Part shown: piece after piece, positions 21,748-33,379 of the stretch
Position numbering within the stretch: position 1 is the stretch's first letter
Layout: each line of letters opens with the position of its first letter
From: Rheum nobile
Lineage: Eukaryota; Streptophyta; Magnoliopsida; Caryophyllales; Polygonaceae
DNA length: 64,000 bases
Assembly (NCBI GenBank): GCA_027886185.1
Contig: WOAB01000152.1
Location: forward strand, 637,001 to 701,000
Direction: 5' to 3'
Made by a program: the position numbers and the translations under genes
The notes under the pieces: model-generated
Seen by the model: only the letters and a program-made list of their open reading frames with translations
Databases searched by the model: none
What the model was told of the DNA's origin: nothing

Positions 21748-24006
21748 TGTAACACCCCCAAAATACCTTTGGAAATATTACCGTCAGTGACCTCAGAATA
21801 CACACCTGGGGTCACCCAAGGCTTACCGTTTTTATAACAAATGATTTAATAATTTAAACTGTATTAAATAACATGAAAGTTGACCCAATAATGTTCATAC
21901 CGATGTCATAAGTTACAACTGATAACCAAACCAAATACAGAATGCGTTTATTACAGCGGAAGTCTTTGAAATAAATAAATAAATAAAACGCCACAAAGGG
22001 GTTTTGAACCGTGTGATCTTACGCCAGGATCTTCAACCTTAGGGAAAACACTTAAAACGTCAACTACCTTCAATGTCGGAATCTGGCCTTCACAGCTGAG
22101 GAAATTTACCTGATGTGCCGTATGAGACGGATGACACCAGCCAACCATGCAAAGGAAAAATACCTGTTGGTTAGTCTAATGAAAGACTATGCAAGGGTAC
22201 AAATAAATAGGTTCTAAGTAGTCATATTAAGTTACACCCATCGCTTCTCAAATAATAGCCGATACACGATGTGAACTTCAATACTTCTATGGAAACACAA
22301 GAAAAGAAATGGTCAAGAGAAGACTCCAAAGGAATTGAGTCTTATGAGAAACGTATGAAGAGAAGACCCCAAAGGAATTGAGTATTATAGGAAACGTATG
22401 ACAATTGTTTGGGAACGTTTAGTTTTCACACAAGTTTAAAAAACGACCTTGATTATTTGGGTCCACGACCAACCTCACCGCGCAATGCGAATCCAGATTG
22501 GAAAGAAGACTTACTATAACAAGAGTCTGGGCGGTTTCCACGTTGTACTCCTCGCCCGAGGGTATATTAATTATGTGCGTATAAGCAGTTATCTTATTTA
22601 ATTCCAAAACGTACATTCATGTTAAAGCTTTTAATTCACATCACCTCGATACGAGAGATATATTTGGGAATGAATCTTGAACGTTGGCACTAGCTAAGTG
22701 CACCTACCCTTAGAATAAGGGTACGGTCATGACCAGAAGTACTAGGGAAAAGTCCTCCTAATACCAGGTATAAAGAAACGACTAGACATCGCAAGGTACA
22801 TAGCGTTCCTACGAATACTCGTGCTAACTAAGCATGTAAGTTCACACATAAATCCATATCAAAATCCATCACGGTAATTTTGTAAAGAACTATATAATAG
22901 CGTTGTTTCTAGCTATATATACAACCTATTATATATCCATATATTTAACACATTGTTTTATCAAATCTGTTCCCAAACACAAAACAATAATTTTATTCCA
23001 ACTTAATTAACAATCAAATAATTGATAATCAAGGGAAACATGGAATAATGAGCAAGAGCGAACTGCCACTTGCCTTAGCTAGACGAACGAAAGATCGGGT
23101 TCCGAGATCTGGAAACTTGCACTTGAGCACGGTTTCCTATGACAACAACGAGTTTTAAGACAAAACCCTAAATTAGATACGATACGAAAGGACGAAGCAA
23201 AACGAAGGAAAAGAGCCAGTGCCGCGGTCGCGGATGGCATAGCCGCGATCGCGGCCTTGCTGGGCAAAACCTCTCCCGCGGTTTTACAGCCACGATCGCG
23301 GATTCGCGCCCAGCCGGGGCCGCGGGTCTCTGCCCGGCCGCGATCGCGTTGGATGGAGCCGTGGTCGCGGAACTCCATCCCGACGCGAGCTTAATCGAGC
23401 TTTCGAGGCCATACCGACGACAACTTTGAATCTTCGCTTCTAAACCACCGCGCACCACCACCACTCCAAGGATTTCCCATAGCGACTACTTCGGCTCCGG
23501 CGACGATGACTCCGGCGACGAACACGAACTTTTGACGAGAGGAAGAGGAAGCTTGAGGATGATGGAGAAGCTCGGCTCCAACCTCCTATTTATTGGCTCA
23601 GAGAAGGAGGAGTTCACATCCACGCCGGCAATCCAAAAGATCCAGCTCCCCGTCGTTCGGAGCACGAGGGAAAATCCGATCGTCGGCCTTCTAGAAGCAG
23701 ATGAAGAAGACGAACAGAGGTTTCTGCGATCGCGGTTTGCCCCTAGGCAAAACCGCGCCCGCAGTTTCAAAACCGCGGTCGCGGAACTGCCGCGCTCACA
23801 TTTTTGGACCTTGATCGCGGTCTTTGATCGCGGTCAAGCTTAACCTTTGATTTTAGCACTCCATAACACTCTTTAAATAATTTAAGACCCATATATCTTT
23901 ATTAAACGTATATCAACACGTTCAAATGGTTCTTACAGAGTTTACAAAATAAGCCTAACACGTCTTGTTTACAAAACGAAAGTTGGGACTTTTAGGGGTT
24001 ATTACA
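21748..24006 (-). repeat. 5' LTR of element A
   Basis: 2,259 bp, near identical in layout to the 3' LTR (13169-15443) and with the same TGTAACACCCC/TTATTACA ends. The TAGTCT hairpin is at 22172-22189, the 12-bp stem hairpin at 22894-22932, and the GC-rich palindrome pairs at about 23220-23370 and 23720-23830. The two LTRs differ by scattered substitutions and small indels. Confidence 0.95.
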
Positions 24007-24043
24007 ATTAATCAATTGGCTAAAACCTTTGTAATAATTTTAT

Positions 24044-24246
24044 TGTAGCACCCCAAACGTAAGATTTATCTATAACGATTGATGTGCTACACATGTCAAC
24101 TAGAGCTGTTCATTTTCAGGATTTAAGTGATGCCAACGAATTATGAAGTTAAGTGTGCTAGGGCGAGAGTAGTATCACGATGGTTGACCTTCTGGGAAGT
24201 CCTCGCATTGGCATGGGCTGATGCATCTAAGGCCTCGGGCCTTACA
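24044..24246 (+). mobile_element. Cassandra-like TRIM solo LTR carrying 5S rRNA sequence
   Basis: A 203-bp unit with TGTAGCACCCC...GGGCCTTACA ends and a perfect 5-bp duplication TTTAT (24039-24043 and 24247-24251). Its 3' half is plainly derived from plant 5S rRNA. LTRs with embedded 5S rRNA are the hallmark of Cassandra, a terminal-repeat retrotransposon in miniature. Only one LTR remains, so this is a solo LTR left by recombination. It lies in the RT coding part of the LINE between PISLC and NKIITKVLAN. Confidence 0.88.
24140..24213 (+). pseudogene. 5S rRNA-derived segment with pol III internal promoter
   Basis: Contains GAAGTTAAGTGTGCTAGG (A-box region; plant 5S has AAGTTAAGCGTGC), GGGCGAGAGTAGTAT (intermediate element region) and TTGACCTTCTGGGAAGTCCT (C-box region). 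It matches the last two thirds of plant 5S rRNA with a few substitutions; the first third is shortened and diverged. Because it sits inside an LTR with target duplications, it is not a 5S gene, although the internal promoter may still recruit TFIIIA. Confidence 0.88.
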
Positions 24247-25610
24247 TTTATGACTAGTATTACATAAACTAATTGGACAAAAGTGGTTATTGTTCATAGG
24301 TTTATCAGCTTTAAGAATTAAAGTAATGAAAGAGTGAATAGTGGCTTTCAGTAGTTGTCTCGAGTGGAAAAAAGCTTTAACCGCCGAAGAAATAAAGTTA
24401 CAATATATATTGATAGAAGTCATTCAGGAATCCATCAAGACCAGGAGTTTTGTCCACGTACATTTCAAAGACAATGTTCTTGATTTCTAGATCGGAATGA
24501 GCTTTGCAAATAATGAACTTATCTTCATCAGAGGTAAGATTAGGAATAATATCAAGGTCAAACATAAAAACTGAAGTATTCTTAGTTTTACAAAAATCAC
24601 AGTTTAAGTTCATTAGTAATAGCATCGGATAAAAAATCTTGATCATATAACGTTATACCATCCTTTGTTTGAAAAGTCATATGGCATTGTTTGTAAGTTC
24701 GTTAGCTATGGAATAAATAACTTTGTATTTTTATCAATTTGTGAGATATGGTTGAGTTTAGCTCTTTTTTTCCAGTAAGTATAATGTAATTCAAGTAGTT
24801 AATTATATTTTGTTAAGTGGTTATTGAGTAGTTAAAGGATATTGGGATTGTTCGGATTAAGAAAGTATTTATGTCACATTTGTTGGAGTTTGTCCTCAGA
24901 TAACTTATGTTTTTCAGAATTGTTACTCATATAACGTCTTGCCCACTCTTTAGAATAACATTTACAAAAGCTTGGTGTAGAACCTATTCATAAAGAAACC
25001 ATTAGTTTTATATTGCCAATTTTCTTGCATAGTTTGTTGTATCCCTGATTAAACATCCGAGTATTCTCAAAACGAAAAGAAAAGTGAATCATACTTGTAG
25101 TAAATCCAAGAGGAAAAGAAATAAGAGAATGGTTAGAAGTAGTGAAAGGATAATGATGAATATTAAGGTTAGGAAAGAGATTGATTAATGATGAATGGAT
25201 CAGGACACAATCTAAGCGTTCAACGGTATTATTAATTAGGTTGATCGATTTACACCAGGTGACGGGAAGCCCGATGTTTCTGTATCGTTAAGATTGAATT
25301 CATTGATATATTAATTTTGCAAGGCGTTTAAAGCGATATTGTAATGGGGAATACCACATATTTATTGGAAGAGATTAAAAGTTCATGTAAATCACCAACA
25401 ATAATGATAGGGAGAATGAAATCGACAATAAAAGTAGATAAAGTATCCAAAAACTCTTCTCTAGAGAAAGAATAAACAAAGATTAATAGGAGTTTTAACT
25501 TGGTCGTCTCATATTTCAGGATGATAACATTAGTTTTGATAAGCATTACCGCAAGCGTATTGGTAGCATAACCATTGGCACAAATGGAATGCTACCAAAG
25601 ATATGGGCTA

Positions 25611-25795
25611 AATGAGCATGTGGAAGGGGGGCACATCAGGCCTAACAACTCTTGGTGCATAGCCATACATATGCATCTTCATTAACGGATCATAGGGGTT
25701 TAGAGGAGCATTGTTCATGGTATAAGCTAAGTGATCTCGAAAGTGCATATATGGGACATACTCAAGCATTTGAAGGATTGCATGTGGAGGAAATA
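25611..25795 (-). other. Unassigned segment between LINE endonuclease and element B
   Basis: The minus strand is open and reads a Pro/His/Met/Tyr-rich peptide (for example MLEYVPYMHFRDHLAYTMNN). It could be the LINE linker before the endonuclease or another captured sequence. I do not recognise it. Confidence 0.3.
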
Positions 25796-28135
25796 TGTAA
25801 CACCTTAAAATTACTTTAGGAATATTACGATCAGTGACCTTAGAGCACATATCCGAAATTACCCAAAGTTTACAGTATTGATCACAAATACGACGAATAA
25901 TACATAAAACATTCATAAACTCATAATAATGTCTTGCAAACAGCGTTGTGGAAAATAGCAATTGAATCAAGTAACAATATAGTAGCGGAAGTCGTAATGG
26001 AAAATAACAAAATTACACAGTAGATCATAAACCTAAAATCTAAATTCAGGATCTTCAACCTTATTATAACAAAATATTAAAACAACCACTTCCTTCAACG
26101 TTGGGATTCTGCTTCTTCACAATTGGGAAGAATTACCTGATGTGTCGTATGGGACGGATGACACCAGCCAACCATGCAAGGAAAAAGAAAGGTTGGTTAG
26201 TCTAATGAATGACTAAACAAGGGTATTTATGAGAGGTTCTAAGTGGTTGTAACCAGTTACTATTATTGTCAATCGGATAAAAGCCGATAGACGGTATATA
26301 ACTAGAACTCCCACTGAAACAATGAAAGAGATATGATCTAAAAGAAGACTCCAATAAATTGATTCTTATCATAATTATATATTTTTGTTTGAGAACATTT
26401 ATAATTATCACACCAAGATTTTAAGAGCGACTCATTTGACTAATTGAGTCCTTAACCAACCTCACCGAATGCGTGATGTGCAAATTCAAATTGGTAAAAG
26501 GACTTACTTATACAGGAGCCCGAGCGGTTTCCATGTTGTACTTCTCGCCCAAAGTATATTAATTATATATATATATAAAAGCATTTATCTTATTTAATTT
26601 CAAAACGTGCATTGCGTAAAAGCTTTTAATCCATATCATCGCGATACGAGAATTTGTTATGGGACGAATCCTGAATAATGACACTAGCTAAGTGCACCAC
26701 CACTAATATTTGAATAAGGGTACGGTCATGACCAAAAGTACTATGACAATAATTCTCCTAATACCAAGTAATAAAGAAACAGCTAAACCTTGCGAGGTAT
26801 ATAGTATTCCTACTAATACTCGTGCTAACTAAGCATACAATTCCACACCAATTTTCACACCAAAGTTCAACTAGCACCCTATGATAATAATAACATATAC
26901 AAGGGTCATTACTAGCAATATATAGGCTATATACAGCCTAATATATATTTAATATTTCCACACCATTATATCACACAAGTTCCCAAACACAATCTTAACA
27001 ATATTTATCCCAACTTAATTAGAAAAATTAATTAATTGTCAATTAAGAAAAATATGAAATAAATTGCAAGAGAGAACTACCACTTGCCTCGAGTTAAAGT
27101 ATTGGTTGAACGGCGTACGAAAGAAGTTGATCTTGACCAACGAACTAGATTCCTGATTCCTTCTCGTTCCCAATAGTGATTCCGAGACGTACTCAATTCA
27201 CAAATTTTTTTTATAATTAGATAATTTATTCATAAACGGAAATTGAGCGTTACTCGTATCAGTTCTTATCAGATTGATTTAAGTCAAAATTAGTCAATTA
27301 TCGAAGTTATAGAAATATAACGATTTTTTATATGATACCAAAATTCCTTTAATCGTATATTCTAAATTATTATATTACAAATAAATTTCTTTTTTTACAG
27401 CACCATCTAATTATTTAACGAAATATATTAACTATTTGTAATGTTAAAAGTTAACATTTTACAACCTAAGATAATACCATAAAAATTTAGTTTAATATTA
27501 TTTTACTATCAATAAAATTAAAGTAACCCAAATTATCTCTAAGAAATCTTAATTAGCCATATAATCAAGATTAAAATTAAAAAAATACAAAAACGTATAT
27601 TCTGGGCTTTACCGAAATTTGGAACGAACAAACCGGACACAAATTGGTTCGATTCGGGCTCGATTGACCACCAAATGGCTCGTGGTTGGCGGTGTTGGGT
27701 TTGTGACTTCGAGAAGAAGATTTAAACACTTGAATTGTGAGCAAAGATCCTTTGAGGAAGGATAATTTTACCCAAGAACAACCGAAACGCTTTGAAATTC
27801 TATGAACTCTAAAGCTTGTTATTGGATGAATTGGGTGAACGATTGAAGGGGTATTTAAGTAACATTTTCTCATAAACTTAACCATATTTAAATCGTAATT
27901 AACATATTGTTAAATTTAATTTTAATACATTAGGTTAAATTGATAAATTTATTTAAATTTACATAGTGTTAAAAAAATTTAAATAAACCATGACAGTAAA
28001 GATGTAACATACTTAGGGTAAAAATATGATTAATCTATTCCCATTTGGAATAATGTAATAAACAACATATATTCTTTATTATGAATAGAATTAAAATTAC
28101 ATTCATACCCTTATATAAAAATGAGAGATGTTACA
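25796..28135 (-). repeat. 3' LTR of element B
   Basis: 2,340 bp with TGTAACACC...GAGATGTTACA ends. It carries the TAGTCT-type hairpin (26198-26215) and the same ordered blocks as the LTRs of element A. It shows no large insertion, so it serves as the template for reading the broken right LTR. Confidence 0.9.
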
Positions 28136-28149
28136 ATACTACCCCATAA

Positions 28150-28835
28150 AAAAACTTTTGACCATGAAACTAGGTCGAAAATAGCTCAGGGAAGCGAATG
28201 TGCATATTAGCCTCGGTCGCCCAAGTTTCCCAAGTAACTTCATCGGTTCTAGACTTTGACCAAATGATCATCTCTAATGGCACTACTTTATTACGCAAGT
28301 GTTTCACTCGACACTCTAGAATACGAACGGTCGCTCCTTGTATCTCCCATTTGGTTGAATCTCAATGTCGCCGTAACTCAGAACATGAGACTCATCCGGG
28401 ACATATTTTCTCAACAATGAGACATGAAATACATTATGCACTAGATGTGTTGAGGGCAACAATGCTAAACGTATATACCAAAGATCTGACTCAGTCAAGG
28501 ATCTCAAAAGCTCCAACATAGCGAGGATTGAGCTTCTCACGCTTTTCGAACCTGAACACACCCTTGGTTGGTGACACTATGACAAAAACCCTATCCCCAA
28601 TGTTGAACTCAACATTCCTTTGCTTCAAATCAGCATGAGACTTCTATCCACTCTGAGCTGTAAGCATCCTCTGTTTGATCAAAGCAATATTCGAGACAAT
28701 CCTCACAAATAATTCAGGTTCTAGTAATATCTTATCGGCATTCTCATTCCAATAGATTGAAGATATGCACTTCCGACCATACAAAGCCTCAAACGGGGCC
28801 ATCTTGATGGTTGAATGGCAACTATTGTTGTAAGT
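28150..28835 (-). pseudogene. Element B integrase C-terminus and chromodomain-like tail
   Basis: Minus-strand reading shows IKMAPFEALYGRKC-type sequence (about 28815-28770), a GPELFVRI-like region, and then HNVFHVSLLRKYVPDESHVL (about 28440-28385) followed by a decayed tail, with the LINE-up to element A clear at the nucleotide level from 28140 on. Several frame breaks and stops occur. The polypurine tract should lie at 28140-28150 but has decayed to TTTTTTATGGGG on the minus strand. Element C interrupts it at 28841; the rest continues at 36971. Confidence 0.85.
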
Positions 28836-28840
28836 GAACT
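28836..28840. repeat. Target-site duplication of element C (left)
   Basis: GAACT before the 5' LTR, repeated at 36966-36970 after the 3' LTR. Confidence 0.92.
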
Positions 28841-29198
28841 TGTGATACCCCGTAATTCTGTAAGGATTATTTTTGGAATTTTTGGAATTTTCCCAAACAC
28901 CCGTTTAGTACATCGGATTTAATTCAGAAAGTTGGAGGCATTCTGTAATGTGCTCTGTATCTGTAATATTTTTCTCAGTGAAATAATATACAGTCGACAT
29001 GTTTTGGAAGTTCGTACTCGTTCGTGTATGACTTTTGTTAACGCGGATTAAGATTGGTACAAGTTTATTGCCCAAGAGTTGTTATCTAATGGGCAATAGT
29101 ACAAGATTCTTTGTCCAAAGGTTTTTGTCCAAGAGACATTGTCCAAGGGGCAAAAGGGTTTGGATATTGTCCAAGAGGCAAGGATCCTTAATTTCTTC

Positions 29199-29207
29199 TA
29201 TAAATAG
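29199..29207 (+). promoter_or_regulatory. TATA box of element C 5' LTR
   Basis: TATAAATAG in the context CTTCTATAAATAGAGG, a canonical plant TATA box. It would start transcription near 29230. Confidence 0.75.
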
Positions 29208-29454
29208 AGGTGTTGGGTGAGGGTGGAAGAGGGTGCGAAAGACGCGGAAGCGCTCTCAAATTCTCGACTCTAAAAAACGCTCTCTCCGGGAAGGCTCGTG
29301 GATCGTTGGAGGCTCGTTTGGTGTCGTTTCCAGTGGCCAAGTGAAGCCTTGGAGACCCTCGGACGCCTAGAAGCAAAGCAAGGCGAAAGACGAGCCAAAT
29401 CGAGCATCGCAGGTAAGATTTCCCCTCGTATTTTCAGTTTCTGTTCAGCGACGG

Positions 29455-29690
29455 CGACCGCCGCCAGGAACGGCGCCCGCCGTGGTGAACAGCGACCACC
29501 GTGATGAAGGAGGCCAGCCGCCGTGGTGATGCGGTGATCGCCGGAGAAGGGAGGCCGTGGAGCGGCGCCCACCGTGGTTGAGCGGCGCCCGCCGTGGAGG
29601 AGCGGCGCTCGCCGTGCTTGAGGCGGCGCCCGCCGTATTTAAGGCGGCGCCCGCCGGAATTGTTACGGCGCCCGCCGGCGAGGTGGTTGT
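29455..29690 (+). repeat. GC-rich minisatellite in element C LTR
   Basis: Imperfect units built on CGGCGCCCGCCGTGG, about 20 bases each. The matching array in the 3' LTR (about 34850-35065) has a different number and order of units, so it has changed since insertion. The small open frames across it (Ala/Arg/Pro-rich) are by-products. Confidence 0.8.
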
Positions 29691-31518
29691 GGCCGGGAGT
29701 TGTCGTTGGTTTCCGAGGCCTTCGTTCGGGTTTCGTTTACGTCGATTCCTTTCGTCCTTTCGTAGTATCGGTGTTGTTTGTCGAATCTAACTTAGGGTTT
29801 CTTTGTGGGTCGACTTGAAGGTCATTGTGCTGTCGGAGCTATACCTGTGTCGAGCCCGAAATCCCGTTGTCTCTGCTTTGTTCCAGATCTGCGGATTAAG
29901 GCAAGTGGCGGTTCGCTCTTGCTTAATCATTCCATGTTTCATTCATTATCAATTATTTAATTGTTAATTAAATTGGAGTGAACTGTTGTTTTGCTTGGGA
30001 ACTAATTTCATAAATAAGCGTGATTATATGTGATAATTACCGTGATGGTATTATTGTGAATTTAATCTTAATGCTAGAATAGCATACGGGTTAATAGGAA
30101 AACTACTCCAAGTAAGGATTAGCTGTTTCTATTATCGCTATGTTTAAGTTGATTGCCTGGATGACTTTAATGTGATTAATTGTTGTGTTAGACTGTTTAG
30201 TTAACACGAGTGTTCGTAGGAACGCTAATCCAAGTAAGGATTAGTCGTTTCTTTATAACTTAATGTTCGTAGGAACGCTAATCCAAATAAGGATTTTTCG
30301 TTTCTTTAAATCATAATATTCCTCGGGATAATTTCCGAATATTAATTTAAGGGTCATGACCTATGCTTCTTATCCACCTTTAAGGATCTGAAGTGTTTAA
30401 GCGCCTTGTAAGCGCCATTGGATGAGCATAATTGCAATCCTGTGTATTAAGCACTTAGCTAGTGCAATTGGGGTGGACGTAACTGTCATCCTGTAAATTA
30501 AAATGAAGCACTGTGGAAGTGTAATCTGGGTGAATGTAAGATCACCCTGTGTAATAATAATAACCCCGTTGTTCTCGGAATAATGTTAAGCCTCGTGTGT
30601 GCACGTGCGTGTGTGTGTTTGTGTGTTGTGTTAATTTGGGTCGACATGATTGTCACCCTGAGATTTAAGCTGTGTGCCGCTCTTAATAACATTAACGTGT
30701 TCGAGTAAAGGGTGTTTTGTAATTAAATATGATATGTGCCCGAGTGCACATGATTAATAAACCTTTGGCGAGTAGTGCAGCTAGGAAAAACTCGTCTCGA
30801 CTTTGATCATAGTACGTTATCTTTTCAATCTGGATTCGCTGTATGCGATGAGGTTGGTTGTGAACTGAAGCATCTCAGTCAACTTTTAAATCATTGGTGT
30901 GTGTAACTTTAATGTTCCCTAACAGTTGTCATAATTTCCTATAAGGCTCATTTCAGTTGGAGTCTTCTCTTCAGTGCATATCTTAATTGCTTAATCATTC
31001 CGTGAAAGTGCCGGGTTATATATCGTTCCTTAGGTTTTTATTCAAGGGACAATGATAGTAAACGGTCACGATCACTCGAACCACTCTACTTTGTACCCTT
31101 GCTAGTCTATTCAGTAGACTAACCCGCTGTATTTTTGTTATCTGCATCATCATGGTTGGTGTCGTCCGTCCATTTCGGCACATCAGGAGTTGTTTCCCGG
31201 AGTTTAAGTAACCTATTGAAGGATAAGAAGCTTGCAGACGAAGATTTAAAAGTCAGTGTTCTAAGCTGTTAAGTGTTTTAAGATTGTTAAAGTGTTACTT
31301 CAATGTATCTTCATAATTTAGCCATGTTATAAGTTGGCTCTTTAAAGTCTTCCGCTGTGTAATTTAAAGTCTTCCGCTATTTAATCTTTCAATTAATATG
31401 TAATTATGTTATGTTTTAAGCTTAATCGTTCTGGAAAAGCCTGAGGTGACTTTGGACGGTAAAGTCTGAGGTCACTGGCATGTAATATCTCCGGTATAAA
31501 TTGGGGGTGTTACAGTTA

Positions 31519-31530
31519 TGGTATCAGAGC
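31519..31530 (+). promoter_or_regulatory. Primer binding site of element C, tRNA-Met
   Basis: TGGTATCAGAGC, four bases after the end of the 5' LTR. Confidence 0.95.
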
Positions 31531-32071
31531 GAGGTTTTAAAATTCTTGGCCTATTGTTAAGTTTGAGAATTTTCGAAAATTAATTTTGAAACTATTTTCA
31601 AGCCTAGTTTTTATTTAAAATGAAATTTTGAGAATTTCAATGTTAAGAGTTATAAGTAACTCGGTGATTTGATATTAAAGGATTTAGCATTTTGAATTTC
31701 AAATGCTACTTATAATTGGTTTATAAAAGTGTTGTGTTATAAGCAAGTTTAAAGGTCTGAAGTTTGAAAGTGAGGTTGTTAATAAGTGGTTTCAAACTTC
31801 TGCAAGCTTTAAGTGTTACTTATTCCTTAGATCCATTCTTAGGAATATTGTCTATTCTAGGGATTGATGTCATTTAAAGGTTGACATTTCTCCCAGGTTC
31901 TCAGTCTTTAGTAAGCAGAAGAAGGTCATTCTTGCAGTTAATAGTGAAGGATAGTCAGACTAATATAAAGTTATAAGTTTGGACCTCTATAATCTGTATC
32001 ATGACGTATTTGACTATGGTGTCATAATTAAGTTGGATAAGTTCTAAAGTAACGTTATGATTCACTAGAAG
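31531..32071 (+). other. Leader of element C
   Basis: AT-rich, no ORF of note. Unlike elements A and B there is no pre-gag ORF here. Confidence 0.6.
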
Positions 32072-33379
32072 ATGGTGAACAGAAGGAACACAGCCCATGC
32101 TGGTGCTGAACCAAGGTTGATTCTGAGGAACGCCGCTAATCAAGTGGAAGAGCGTGAGGCTGCTTCTAACAATAACCAGGGAGGCAATGGCCAAGCTCAG
32201 GCCAACGCTCCGATGTTGTTTGATGCTGCAGCAGTGGAGGCAATTCGAGGAATTGTCATGCAGGCAATCACAGATGTTATGCGACCAGTTGCACCACAAG
32301 CACAAGGTGGTCCAGTTCCTCAAGCTACTCCTGAAGTCGAGGAGTCAGTGGAGCAAGTACCTCGGATAAATGTTGTTAGGAACAGAGGAACTTTCGGGCA
32401 AGCGTTAAAAGCCGTGAGTTCAATGAGGCCCGACAGCTATGACGGTACTGGAGAACCGGTCAGGGTGACCTATTGGTTCTCACATATGGAATGGTTGCTC
32501 CAGAACATTAATTGCACTGAGGCTGGAAAAGTGCACATCGCCTCTCTTCAACTCAAGGATGTGGCTAGCGAATGGTGGGAGAGCACCGGTCTGGCTGACC
32601 ATCCCGAGCTGAATTGGAGCATGTTCAAAACCAAAATGACTGACCGTTTCTTTTCCCGAGCTATAAGGGAGGAGAAGCATAAGGAATTTCTGTACCCTCA
32701 GACTGACGGGTTAAAGGTGACTGAGCTCGCAGCTAAGCTCAATCACTTGATGCAGTATGCTGGACCTGAGGTGTCAACCGAGGAGCAGAAGATCTGGTAC
32801 TTCCATGGGTGGATGAATCCAGAGATCAAGCCTCTAATGTTGCGTCATGGTTGTTCTACGTTAGAACAATATGTGGATGCAGCCTTCAACACAGAAGTCA
32901 CACTGGAGGAGTCTGCCCTTAAGCGGGAAAAGCAAGTTAAGGGAAAGGGTGGGCAACAGGATCGCCAGGTTGGTTCATTCAAACGATCGGCATCGCCTAC
33001 CAAGTTTGAAAAGTCTGGTCGTGCTAAGACCGAGACAAATCAGTCTGACTCTGCCAGAGGCTCAGGTTGGAGCATCGTAGTAATTCAGTGCCACAACTGT
33101 GGTGAAGTTGGGCATAAAAATTTTAATTGCCAAAAGGACAAGAGAGTATGTCATAATTGTGGAAGAGAAGGCCACATAAAAACATATTGCAGACTAAAGG
33201 GTCAAGGACCAATGCAGTCTTATCAGGCATCAAATGTTGGAGGTGGGCAGAACCCAAGGCCAGTGGTATCTACTCCTGAGCAGTCTATGACTCGTAATAA
33301 AGGCAAAGCGCCTATGGGGTCTTCAGGCCAAGGGCAACGACTCTTTGTAATGAGCCAAGCCAACGGAGAAGAACTTTGA
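32072..33379 (+). CDS. gag: Gag polyprotein of element C, 435 residues, intact
   Basis: Structural protein that would form the virus-like particle and package element RNA. From the N-terminus: a Gln/Asn/Ala-rich start, AVEAIRGIVMQAITDVMRPV, the capsid-like domain (about residues 110-285) with MRPDSYDGTGEPVRVTYWFS, HIASLQLKDVASEWWES, KMTDRFFSRAIREEKHKEF and LKVTELAAKLNHLMQYAG, a basic linker, and two perfect zinc knuckles, CHNCGEVGHKNFNC and CHNCGREGHIKTYC (about residues 343-375). Start MVNRRNT matches the gag starts of A and B. There is no stop or frameshift, and no protease or pol follows: the frame ends in GEEL. The first knuckle has kept the His lost in element A. An intact gag without pol suggests selection for supplying gag in cis, or a young copy. 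Confidence 0.93.
   Translation: MVNRRNTAHAGAEPRLILRNAANQVEEREAASNNNQGGNGQAQANAPMLFDAAAVEAIRGIVMQAITDVMRPVAPQAQGGPVPQATPEVEESVEQVPRINVVRNRGTFGQALKAVSSMRPDSYDGTGEPVRVTYWFSHMEWLLQNINCTEAGKVHIASLQLKDVASEWWESTGLADHPELNWSMFKTKMTDRFFSRAIREEKHKEFLYPQTDGLKVTELAAKLNHLMQYAGPEVSTEEQKIWYFHGWMNPEIKPLMLRHGCSTLEQYVDAAFNTEVTLEESALKREKQVKGKGGQQDRQVGSFKRSASPTKFEKSGRAKTETNQSDSARGSGWSIVVIQCHNCGEVGHKNFNCQKDKRVCHNCGREGHIKTYCRLKGQGPMQSYQASNVGGGQNPRPVVSTPEQSMTRNKGKAPMGSSGQGQRLFVMSQANGEEL

Larger units (their letters stand above)
13169..24006 (-). mobile_element. Element A: full-length Tekay-like Ty3/gypsy chromovirus
   Basis: A complete 10,838-bp element on the minus strand: two LTRs of about 2.26-2.28 kb with TGTAACACCCC...TTATTACA ends, tRNA-Met primer site, an unusual ORF before gag, gag, protease, reverse transcriptase, RNase H, integrase with a chromodomain-like tail, and a polypurine tract. 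A perfect 5-bp duplication (ATTAA) flanks it. It interrupts the RT domain of a LINE. In the first 125 bases or so the two LTRs differ at seven sites, so the insertion is not recent. Gag-pol has many stops, so it is not autonomous now. Confidence 0.95.
24007..25610 (-). pseudogene. L1-type LINE, piece 2: endonuclease and start of reverse transcriptase
   Basis: Minus-strand translation gives, from the right, NTLAVMLIKTNVIILKYE and FVYSFSREEFLDTL, IIIVGDLHELL (GDxN-type endonuclease motif, about 25420), then MYVDKTPGLDGFLNDFYQYI (RT entry motif, about 24460), VKAFFHSRQLLKATIHSFIT, LILKADKPMNNNHFCPISLC (about 24330-24270) and, after a Cassandra-like insert, NKIITKVLAN (about 24040-24010). This is the order of plant L1 ORF2 and it joins piece 3 at 13168 when element A is removed. 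Many stops are present. ATTAA at 24007-24011 is the right target duplication of element A. Confidence 0.85.
28841..31514 (+). repeat. 5' LTR of element C
   Basis: Starts TGTGATACCCCG and ends GGGGGTGTTACA. A TATA box lies at 29199-29207. Downstream is a GC-rich array of CGGCGCCCGCCG units (about 29455-29690). The TAGTCT hairpin is at 31103-31121. Compared with the 3' LTR it lacks about 51 bases near 30025 that hold a 12-bp stem hairpin, and it differs in number of the GC-rich units. Confidence 0.95.

Noticed and set aside
24140..24213. A functional 5S rRNA gene
   Set aside because: The first third is shortened, it is enclosed in LTR ends with a target duplication, and stands alone and not in an array.
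29557..29818. Ala/Arg/Pro-rich ORFs in the LTR of element C
   Set aside because: Produced by the CGGCGCCCGCCG minisatellite; not kept in the other LTR.
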